Origin: Baylisascaris procyonis
Lineage: Eukaryota; Nematoda; Chromadorea; Rhabditida; Ascarididae
NCBI GenBank assembly: GCA_037389465.1
Contig: JAZARR010000153.1
Location: 6,298,501 to 6,362,500, forward strand
Direction: 5' to 3'
Length of the DNA: 64,000 bases
Of this stretch, positions 54,701 through 64,000 are shown piece after piece. How positions within the stretch are numbered: the first letter of the stretch is position 1; every line of letters starts with the position of its first letter. The translations under genes were made by a program, and so were the position numbers. Below the pieces are notes generated by a model that saw only the letters and a program-made list of their open reading frames with translations, made no database searches and was not told where the DNA came from.

Positions 54701-57700
54701 GATGCGCTGAGGTGAGAGAATTTGATGGGTAAGGAAAGGGAAGGGAATGCCACTCATAAGGAAGGTGAGGATTTATCGATGAAGATTAATTTTGCTTTTA
54801 CCGTAAAAATTTACGAGGCTATAGTGATAATTGCAACATTTTTTTTTAAAGAGCTGAAAAAGAGATTCCATTTCCGTTGCTGTAATCTTCAGCTGTTGAT
54901 ATCTTAGCGATAGTACCTTGTTATATTGATTTTTCAGGTAGAACTCCATATCTATATCGACACGATCTAGTGGCTTTAACACAACGTAATCTCACTCAAA
55001 GGATATCGAAGCCGATGAATAAGATACCCGAGAAGTATATTCCAAAGAAACTCGCAATAACGGTTCGCGTTCCTGAGACGAAGTAAGTGGAAACACTCTT
55101 TCGATCATTTTATATTATTGTGAAATTTTTTATTTTATTTCATCTTGTTGTATGATAATAAATAGGTTTTCATTTGTCGACCCATTGTCTTATCTTTAGT
55201 GCTGGTTGCCATTTATAAAGACCAGTTTTGGATGCTCATTTTCAACTGACAGCGACTACGGGTAGCGAAAGGAATTTCAGGATGTAAGAGTTGAGGGGAG
55301 AGGATAGACCAGTGGCACTTACCTTGCCTGTGCATGGTGATTGGTTGTAAAAAAGCGGAACCGCCGAGCTTATTTAATGTTTTATTGAAATTATTTAACA
55401 CTTCTGATGCAAATGAGTCTAAGTAAGTTGATAGCTGAAAAAATTATGTGCGATCTAAAGCAAAACGAACTTATTCGCCTCTAAATGCATAAATAACCCA
55501 AATAGTGACAGCCGACTGCAGAATATCGTCTAAGTTTAAAGATGTATGACAGCATGATGCTGAAATAGATGTTATTAACTTAATTTCTGCACGATATTTT
55601 CAGGGATACATTGCAGTGTAACGTTGCACGAAGTGGTGTCAACGGCAATATATATTTGTGTTGTGCAACACCATCGGCAGTGATTCTATTGCAGTGGTAT
55701 GAACCACTAGCCAAGTTCCTTATATTGAAGAGTGTTGAAATTCGAATTCCACATTTCCCTATTCTCCCGTTTCAGTTGATCTACTCAGCTGGCAGTGATG
55801 CTGATTTCCCAAAGGTTGTTTTCCAACTTTTAATGTTTCGTTTCATGACGAATCTTAATGATAGAAATTCTCGTTTGTGTGGTTTTACCGGCAAAAATGG
55901 TGCTAAAATTTTCGTCTACCTATATGAAAGCGTATTTCGAATCCTATCTCTAACCTATACTCACCTTCCCCCCCCCCCCCCCATCTCAGTTCGTTCCTCT
56001 TTGTCCCCGCTCATCCCTTACCCCCTACCCCCCCCGTTATATTTCTTATTCCGTGAACATAAGGATTCTAGTAAATTTCTGGTAATTGCAGTAGTTATGT
56101 ATTTGACTTTGAAATTTTGGACTAAGCAAGTGCTAGTTGAATGTAACTGAGATCAGTCAATTGCAATCCTTCTCAGCAATAATTTGGAAGGTTTGTGTTA
56201 TCGCAGAGAAACAGTATTGATTAATATTAAACGTATAAAGTTTAGCGATGAATTTAGAAATATTAAATGAAAAGTTATTAAAATATTTTTTAAAAAATTA
56301 AAAAAATATTTAAAAATATGAAAATATTTTTTAAAAAATATTTTGTTTAATATTAAAATATTAAATGATTCAGTATCGATTGTTGATATAAGCAGTTCAT
56401 AATTTCTCTCAAAGGAACGTTGATAGGATTTTCTATTAAGAGATAGAACTAACTTTTCAAAGTGGATGTAGATGTAAGAGGAATTAAATTTTTTTGAAGG
56501 TGAACGATTTTAGCTTTGACCTTCTGATTATTGCTCACTGACTTACTAAGATATTAGAGATACCTGTTGAAGTAAAAAATCAAGCCTTCTATTACAGGTG
56601 TGTTTAGCTGTTTATAAGGGCACAACGAACAAATATTGTTTGCATTTAATAAATTTCAATGACGAAAGCATTCAATGCGATCTCAGTGAGGAGGAACGTG
56701 CCAACGCGACACGTTTAGATGTGGTGGCACTTAAACAAATTGACCGGGTGAGTTGCGTTTTGCTGATATTTAGCGACCCGATTGTTTAATATGATCGCTA
56801 TTTTTTGATTATTCGTTCATCGGTTTCTGTAGTTCAATCATCTCTTTCATTCAGGTAGCGGTGTTCAGTTTTTATAGATTAGAGTGGAAGTGTTGAAAAA
56901 TCACAATCCTATTTTGTTATTGACATCTCTCGAAGTAGGTTTATCCTGTGCAGGTGGTTAAATTGACAGGTAAAGGTGTTCAGTCGTAAACAGCAATGCT
57001 AAGGTAGAATAGTGGATGGAATTATATGTCGGAGCATATTGCTCGAAGCTTGTCTTACTGAACATCATTGTTTGCAAATCGACTAATGCAAATGCAGTAT
57101 GCAATTGCATTTCGTTTTTGCGATTCGATTAGTAGACTATTGCAATACCTGCAAAAGAAAAATATTCTTTTTGATCAATAATTTGCTGCAATTCATACCA
57201 GAGAAATCGATGTATAGAACTCCCTCTCTGCATCTCTTTTCCCTTTCCCTCTCTCTCTCTGTCTGTCCCTCTCTTTCTCTCTCTGGTTGCTGTGCTATGC
57301 AACCTATGAGGTCGAAAGTATAATTGGTACAGTAATAAAAAAATAATAGTAATTTTGATACCTTGGAATTCTACACGAATGATAGGAGGTTATATCTTTT
57401 GGAATGTTTTATTTTTTATTTAATATATTTAGTTGTAACGTTATGAACATCATTTTCATACATAAGGATGGATATATATGATCTATATTAATTTATATGC
57501 TTTTATTACTTGCATAAAAGACGTTATGTCATTGTTGTCCCATAGATCGATAAGCGTTCGCTTCGTTTAGCAGTTTTACTAATGGTCTATCGAGGTGGTG
57601 GAGTATATTTAGGGATGGGAGATTATGAAATTTAATGCTTCCATCCCTCGGTATGGTCTTTTAGTTAAGATATGGTGAAAAGTGGATGCCATCATGAAGA

Positions 57701-58753
57701 GATTATTGTGATTGATGATGTTTGTGGTTTTGATGTTGGCATAGCTATTTGTTGATCGGCGAGCGATATTCTCATGTTTTAGCGCTATTAGTGATAAGAG
57801 ATAAGTATTTTTTATCACTGTATTAAGGTTGTTCTCCAAATTTTTTTACGTAATGCATTGTAATTTCAGTAAAGTTGAGTTTAGAGCTATTCGGTTATAT
57901 TGGTATTAGAAGGGTTCGTAAGGGTATCCTATAAGGAAAGGTTTGTTTTTTGATGATTAGAAATAGAGTAATATTGCAGGATGCGTTACTATTATGCTAC
58001 GAGAATCGTTGTGTGGTGGTCAATCAAGAGGGTGTTGTTAAATCATCACGGGTCTCCTCTGCTCGTTTTCGATTTAATTTTCGAATCGATCATCTCGTAT
58101 CGCTATCCGATTCGATACTCGCCTTTCATTCGCACGGTGTACAGGTATTGATTACCTAATAATATTGTTGCATACGTTACAAATGACGAGTACATCGGGA
58201 AAGTATGGAACATATTATGGTGCTGTTACAGTCGACAAATTTTTCGATTACTAATATCGCTTCATAAAAATTTTGGTGAGAGGATGACCCAATTTTCGTG
58301 CTTCACCCCCCCCCCCCCATCCCTTTACCTCCATTCCTTTACGCGTCATATGCGTATCAACTATACTTCAGTGTAAATAGCTAGTGATAGCATTGCACTC
58401 CACGTATATGTTTCAATCAGCCTTTCTAAAATATCAAAAGGCATTTTTCAGGGTCGTGCATATGTGGACGATACCGTGACGCAAGATTTGAATGATCCGA
58501 ATAACGTCTATCAAGTCGTCGGTAGTGATAAGTAAGGCAATTTTAATTACTTATTTAGACAGCTTTAAATTATTATTGGATGAAATTGGAATTATATATT
58601 AATGCTTCTTTTGTGATGAAATATATTTGGGAATAATAATAAAGGAAATATGATTTCAGATTGGTTGTATTGAAGCGGCGTGCTACGAATGCAATCAACG
58701 ACAATTGTGACTTATGCATTTTAACAGGACATGAGAGTACACTTGCCGGATGA
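45707..58753 (+). CDS. MAP4K: Germinal-centre kinase of the MAP4K3/MAP4K5 (GCK-2) group
   Basis: Seventeen exons: 45707-45813, 46544-46743, 47597-47743, 48366-48438, 49946-50140, 50753-50834, 51396-51530, 51909-52085, 52368-52509, 53089-53279, 53783-54014, 54938-55082, 55604-55814, 56598-56747, 57980-58144, 58452-58531 and 58660-58753 (TGA). Phases close to 841 residues, against about 846 in human MAP4K5. The kinase domain spans about 15-273: glycine loop [14 protein letters not shown], Lys44, alpha-C Glu60, HRDVKGAN with Asp135, DFG at 153-155, and the activation loop [15 protein letters not shown] with Ser169 at the place of the MAP4K3 activation serine. The [25 protein letters not shown] motif follows. 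A Ser-rich linker with PPLPD and RPPRRKR is next, then GLPPTPK and a citron-homology domain (about 484-835) with [21 protein letters not shown] and ILTGHES motifs. The family signals to JNK and the TOR amino-acid response. All catalytic residues are intact. Confidence 0.95.
55968..55982. repeat. C15 homopolymer tract
   Basis: Fifteen C on the plus strand in the MAP4K intron between exons 13 and 14, followed by other C-rich runs to about 56035. Confidence 0.95.
58306..58318. repeat. C13 homopolymer tract
   Basis: Thirteen C on the plus strand in the MAP4K intron between exons 15 and 16. Confidence 0.95.
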
Positions 58754-58769
58754 GCGCTTTATTGCTTGA

Positions 58770-58775
58770 AATAAA
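58770..58775 (+). terminator. Poly(A) signal of MAP4K
   Basis: AATAAA starts 17 nt after the TGA stop, implying a very short 3' UTR, which is common in nematodes. Confidence 0.65.
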
Positions 58776-61700
58776 TTTCTAGTCGTATTTTACATGTCAG
58801 CCATACCTGTGCATCATCTGCTTTAGTTTATATAGAAATGCTAATGGGTAACAGTTATTTAAATTTGAGTTCATTTCTTGATTTGATGGTGGTCGACTAA
58901 AAATACCTAGGAAATGCTCTTGAAATTTCAACGCTAATAATTTTTATTTATTTCATTAATTTGTACTTTTTTTTTAAATTCACCACTTATTAAAGTGTTT
59001 AGAATTATTAACTGGTGTTATGAATGTATAAGTTCGGAAGCATATGTACTATCTTTTTTTTTTTTTTTTCGTTTAGAATTTGAAAGTGATGGAGAGATAT
59101 TTATGCATTGTAATAGAAAATATTGAAAAATATTTTAGTTTATTTTTTATAATTGTAGAAAAAATTATTGAATTTCTTTTCTTTTTTTTTTTTTTTTTTT
59201 GAAGAACGGAAAATGCACAGGTATAGGAATAAAATTTCATTTTATAAACGCCCAGACTATTAACATATGCAGCTTTCTGCCCATATAATGTTCATTATAT
59301 GCTTTGCGCGAACTGTTTTAGCCGTCGTTCGGTTGTCGCCACGATATTTCACTAGATTATGATCAGTTTTCTGCCCTAAAATGTTGATGCATGGGTTTTA
59401 TTTCCTTGCTTTGGAGGGATGAGGAGATGCTTGGGGGAAGGGGGGAGGGAAGATTGCCTTAACCTAGCGTCCGTTTTAGTGCGTAAATCCCCTCAGGGAA
59501 ATTTTAGGTGAAGACATCATAAGGGATCATGACTTTATGTGGTTGTTTTTATGAGATTATAAAATAACAACGCCGCGATAACATGTCTATTTCAATTTTT
59601 TCTATACATTCCTTATACAGTTAGATGTGCAACACTTATTACTAAATATGAAGGAAAAGAAATATATAAGCATTATCGGCTAAACTGAATCCAAATGTTA
59701 CTAAGAAAAGTTTTGAAATATTAGAAAATAAGGGGGTTAGTTCCTGAAATATTTCCCCTTTTCCAATCACTTCCTCTATCAGCCAATTTTTATCAGTGAA
59801 AATTGATATCGAATTGGTTTGGAGATAGGGGGGAAGAGAGAGTGAAAAACGTTAGGAATTTCTTCGATTGTTCATTCTGATTGCCCTTAATAATGAGGTG
59901 ATTAGAAATCTGGTTATAGAGAGTGAATTTCATTTTGTTTTATGGTCATATTAGATAATGAAGACGGATAATTCATATTAGATTCTGAAAGAAGAATATC
60001 AAACGTTGGGAATATCTTATGAATCATTATTGCTGATCGTTATGGAGGATATGGAATCTCAATTGCTAAGTGCAGTTTTTTCCGTTCTGAAGGTTTAATA
60101 TCAAACGACAAATTTTGGCCTTCCAATCCATATAGATTTAAAGCAAATTTAATAATAGATTAATAAATGATGGCAATTGAGAGATGGGGATTTATGTTTC
60201 AAGAAAGGATTAGTCGGGAAAATATGGCACATCTGAGGTTTGTTAGGTGCAGGAGAGCGAACAAAAAGTCATCGGGTTTTATGAGGAAGCGACAGCCTGG
60301 TGAATGTAAAGATGCGGCTTACGGTTTGCATAGAAGCTAACTAAATGCACTTGCCGCTGATATCATACATCCCATTGTTGAGCTTTCGCCCCCCGCCCCT
60401 CTCCCCTCCCTATCTAAACACCTCATATTATAAAAAACTATTGGAAGCATAAGGGTTGCCGATTATTTATTTTTTTTTTTAAAGCGTTGCATAGAAATTG
60501 TTCAAATATTTCGATTTCTTGTGAATATTGTGTTTAAAATTTTCATATTTGAATTGCATTATCTTTTTTTTTAAATGCATTTTAATTAATTCACGTTGAA
60601 AGATAATTGTGCCAAATTTATATCTTCGAATAGAAGTAAGTGCATTGATTACAGTGTCAAATTTATTTCTTTTGTTTTTTCTGTTTGATGGAAAATTTAA
60701 CCATTAGATGATATGAGTTAATTATCATTAGTATGAAGGGGAATCTATCTAAAACAGTGAAATATATATTTATATCTGGAAAATGTATCGAGATTCTTTT
60801 TGATAGTCGTCTAACAATTTAGCGACGACGCTAAATTTTTAGTATAAAGAAATATGCAGCAACTTAATCATTTTTAAAGAAAGTTTCGAAAGATTTGTGC
60901 AAAAGTTACCCGACAAGTTAAGAAGCGTTGCTTGAATTTTAGTGGTAGAATGGCGTTACTTACGAAATTTCAACGGAGGAAAGTTTGCCGTTGAAATTTT
61001 TGGGAAAGAGATGAAGGTGCGAGGGAAAAGGATGAGTTCATCCTTATCGATCCTTTGATCAGCTACACAAATAATATATCAGCTGAATATTTAAGAAATA
61101 TTGAAGTCGTAGGTAAATCTAAATGTTTGGAATGCTATGTTGCAGGCATATCCTGATTCGGCGGAAAGGTCCTAATGAATTTAGACTTTTAAGTATGAGC
61201 TCGAGGACTTTTGAGCACGAGCTTGAGGGCAAACTATTCATCCAACAATTAATGAAATGATGTACTCGAAAATAAATTCGGCACATTTTTGAATGTCAAT
61301 TCCATTGTTCTCAGTGTTCTCTGATCTTCCGTTTTTTTTCCTTATTCGTTTTGTAATTGTTTCACTGTTAAATATCGACAAGGTGAATGGTCATTGTTGG
61401 AGAATTGACAAAGTATATCTGAACAGTATACTCTGTAGTGATTCAATATTATTTGGTGTTATTGGAATGATCAAGAAAATTCATTGATTGATCAGTTCTT
61501 GATCATCGACTTCTGATTATCGATCGATCGATTAGCAAATGATTAACGGTGGAATTTTTACCGTCGAACCTATATCGACCATCAATTGAAGTGGATAGAA
61601 AATCGTTGAAAAATTTTAGCAAATGTAATTTTAATGTTTAACAAATTTTAATGAGTATTTTATATTCAATTTTTCAATTATTTCTTTTACGGTTTAATCG

Positions 61701-61884
61701 TCGATAATTTAATATTGGTGTAGCATCACCACAATATATATCGTTGTTGCATTTATGCAAAAAAAAGGGAATTGATTGCATATATGACCATTTTCATTAA
61801 TTAAGTAAAAACTCATAGGAAATCAGTTATTTCTATACAATATCAGATATGATTACCACAATTATAAATGATTTTTTTTTGAAG

Positions 61885-62021
61885 ATATCGATTTCACTGA
61901 TGGAAAATTTCTTCAAAAACGTTTATATCCGTCGTTGTATCGATGTTATTTCCGGAAATATTTAAATGATTGGTGGGCTTCATGTTCAATCCGATCAGAG
62001 CACCAATTCCTTAGCATTTAA
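61885..62021 (+). other. Coding-like segment, possible terminal exon (unassigned)
   Basis: A T-rich tract and GAAG (61881-61884) precede an open stretch whose peptide begins IDFTDGKFLQKRLYPSLYR, continues with CYFRKYLNDWWASC, and ends at TAA (62019-62021). The aromatic and basic residue mix is protein-like, but I recognise no family and the frame is only 46 codons. Confidence 0.2.
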
Positions 62022-62596
62022 GTGCTTCCACCAGAGCCATTTTTTTTTTTTTTTTGAAGTAGTTGTTTAGTAATAGAGAAATTACATCTATCCTGCCAAG
62101 TGAATCAAGCAATTTGTGTGCAGAAGCTATTAGATAACACAATGAAAAAAGATAGAAGATAGTATGATTGGAAGATTGAAGAGAAATAGTCAAAAGTGGG
62201 CAACAAAAAGAGAAATTCAAATGTTAATGCTAAATTGAAAGAGGTTAAATATCGATGAATTTTATTGTTCTATTGCCATCTCATAGAGATATTTTCTTGT
62301 TGTAATTATTTATGACGAATAGTTGATGGAATTATTTAAAAATTGTTGTTTTTTTTTTTTTTTTAATTCCCGACAAGATTGCCGTTTATTTGAAGCAAAT
62401 CGATGTTGCTCAGCGAGGTTCTTATCTATCTACATTAGTCTATGGTACCTTATGAGGTGCTGAACAAGTGCCACCATTTCTTTGTCTCATACGTTAGCTG
62501 AACATATATCCATTGCGCTCCACATCGTCCTTCCGTCGTCTAATTATGCAAAAGTAAACGGTAATGGTGATTGACGTGCCAATGGGAGCTGATGTT

Positions 62597-62680
62597 GGTC
62601 GATGGTTTAAAAAATTTTGCCGGCTGGCTGGTCATTTTGGTCGGTGATTTAAAAAAAAAATTTTGTCGACTGGTCATTGA
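62597..62680 (+). repeat. Degenerate tandem duplication, about 42 bp period
   Basis: GGTCGATGGTTTAAAAAATT..TGGTCATT at 62597-62638 is followed directly by GGTCGGTGATTTAAAAAAAA..TGGTCATT. Two diverged copies, non-coding. Confidence 0.6.
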
Positions 62681-62763
62681 CTCCTTTGGAACAGATGGGT
62701 GACCGCTTGGGTCCATTTCACTCAGTGGTCATCGGCAGAATTCAGTTATTGCTGGTGACTTAC

Positions 62764-62903
62764 CTTCGATATCAGGCGATGTTGCCTTTTTGAAATTTTT
62801 AAATTTCCATGAAGAATGGAAATCGTCGATGCGAAGGGCGAACATTGCGAAACATTGCTGTTGTTTCGTATTCGGATATTCAAATATTGTTTTGTGTACC
62901 ATT
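62764..62903 (-). other. Exon-like segment bounded by good splice sites (unassigned)
   Basis: On the minus strand TTGATTTACAG is followed by A-ATG at 62902, an open frame of 46 codons beginning MVHKTIFEYPNTKQQQ, and then a strong GTAAGT donor at 62763. An acceptor just before an ATG would fit a trans-spliced first exon. A 3' partner was sought at lower coordinates: a segment near 62540-62510 follows an ATTAG and is open in two frames, but neither choice is convincing. No family was recognised. Confidence 0.25.
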
Positions 62904-63149
62904 CTGTAAATCAATGAGAGAGGCACTCATACAATTAAGGTGCACCACTGGGATGAATAATCGAAAGAATATATAATGGTGTTTGTTGTGGGATGGCAGT
63001 GCTGCACCTTCATGATATGTTGAGGGAATTGAGAGCGTGAGACCGGAAGATAGGGGAGGTTTTTTATGTGTTAGTATGCAAATTTTTTTTTGGTTTATAA
63101 ATCAAATATCGGGTATAAAATATTCTTTATAAATAAATTTTTGAATAGC

Positions 63150-63254
63150 CATAGAAGAGTGTCAGGGATTTCAATCTTTCGACCAGCCAGCCTCAATTTC
63201 GATAATATCGCTGAAATAAGCAGACAGTTGACAGACGATTTAAATGGCGATTAA
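63150..63254 (+). other. Coding-like segment C (unassigned)
   Basis: After TTTTTGAATAG at 63148 an open stretch encodes RRVSGISIFRPASLNFD, then NIAEISRQLTDDLNGD, and ends at TAA (63252-63254). The amino-acid usage looks like protein, but it is short and has no recognised homologue. Confidence 0.22.
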
Positions 63255-63363
63255 GTATTCGTCGTTTTCATTATCGGTCACTGAAGTCATGAGAGGCTAT
63301 TTCAAGTGATATGCCGCCTTGTTTAGATTATTTCTTTGGTGGATTTGCTTAAAACCGATCTCG

Positions 63364-63501
63364 ATGGCAACGAGGAGAAAACGGGTGGCAGCCGGAATTA
63401 GTATCGTGCTCAATCCACAACCATATAGAGTTGATGAAACCGCTGATCGCGCAAGCGATTCTCACTCAACCGGAGCGAGCATCGTGCTCGATTTTAACTA
63501 A
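63364..63501 (+). other. Coding-like segment D (unassigned)
   Basis: An ATG-started frame begins MATRRKRVAAGISIVLNPQP and ends GASIVLDFN before TAA. It is less AT-rich than its surroundings. Its GISIVLNP motif echoes GISIFRP of the segment at 63150-63254 and its own later ASIVLDFN. It could be part of a gene running out of the window. Confidence 0.25.
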
Positions 63502-64000
63502 TCTTCAAATGGTCAAATTAAACCTCGTCTCGATCACATTCGGCCCTCACCCACAATTCCATTGTTTGTGTGGAATATTTGTATGAGATAGGAGCCAAGT
63601 TGCTAAATTAGCCAAGTTTTATTTAAAGTTTATTATTTAAATTTGCTCATTTATAAACGCTAGCGATACAAAAAAAAAACATGTTGATGAGGGATAATCT
63701 GTGCGTATTGATTGTCACTGCACTGCAGGCTTTTGTGATGTTGCGAGAGCACCACTAACCAACATCATATCCTATTTTATGTCACACAAACCACATCCCT
63801 CGCCTAATCCTCTTCTTACCCTCTCGTCCGTCGATTCTCTCTCTCTCAGGTACGTATTTATCTGCTTTCATTGATTTCCTTTCCGATCCTTTAGTTTAGA
63901 ATATAAGTTCTATTGGTTATCGAAATGAAGTTTATATAGAAATAAAAAATTTTCGGAAAGCATTGTATAATAAAAGTTATCAACATTTCATAGCCCCTTG

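Larger units (their letters stand above)
58754..64000. other. Region downstream of MAP4K
   Basis: From about 58,800 to 61,880 I see only AT-rich sequence, including long T-tracts near 59050, 59180 and 60470, and no supportable gene. From 61,885 on, several short coding-like segments on both strands are listed separately at low confidence. They may be exons of a gene that continues past the window. Confidence 0.5.

Overview
This is an AT-rich, intron-dense animal nuclear sequence, most likely from a nematode. The case rests on short coding exons split by AT-rich introns with GT-AG ends and mostly TTTCAG-type acceptors, on acceptor-like sites just upstream of start codons (as expected for spliced-leader trans-splicing), on poly-C/poly-G tracts, and on protein lengths close to those I recall for C. 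elegans orthologues. I cannot name the species. I see no bacterial-style operon, CRISPR array, rRNA gene or intact tRNA gene.

Layout. 1.1-4.9 kb, minus strand: a testis-specific serine kinase (TSSK)-like kinase in eight exons. 6.8-10.0 kb, plus strand: a secreted cysteine-rich repeat protein in four exons with a TATA box, diverging from the kinase. 11.1-16.4 kb, minus: RNase H2 catalytic subunit A in seven exons, complete with its active-site residues. 16.6-16.9 kb, plus: an LTR-retrotransposon terminal repeat with TATA box, AATAAA and a primer-binding-site-like tail. 20.0-24.0 kb, minus: NC2-alpha/DRAP1, a histone-fold transcription repressor, with an AT-hook. 28.2-40.9 kb, plus: the crooked-neck splicing factor (CRNKL1) in 14 exons; its introns hold two non-LTR retrotransposon fragments in opposite orientations and a tRNA-like remnant. 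45.7-58.8 kb, plus: a germinal-centre kinase of the MAP4K3/5 (GCK-2) group in 17 exons with kinase and citron-homology domains. The last 5 kb has only weak, unassigned coding-like segments.

The exon chains of the TSSK, RNase H2A, NC2-alpha, crooked-neck, MAP4K and Cys-rich genes were assembled by hand from splice sites, reading phase and remembered family sequence. Phases close in all of them. Except for the TSSK first exon, I regard the models as reliable to the base in most exons. The genes are unrelated housekeeping and signalling functions (DNA repair, transcription, splicing, kinase signalling), not one pathway.

The most unusual signals are a 33-bp minisatellite upstream of the MAP4K start, in which most units carry a juxtaposed splice acceptor and donor (TTTCAG|GTGAG, the form of a recursive-splicing site); a high share of AAG 3' splice sites; a retrotransposon copy with a clean 13-bp target duplication; and the Cys-rich repeat protein. 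I did not find a convincing new multi-gene system.
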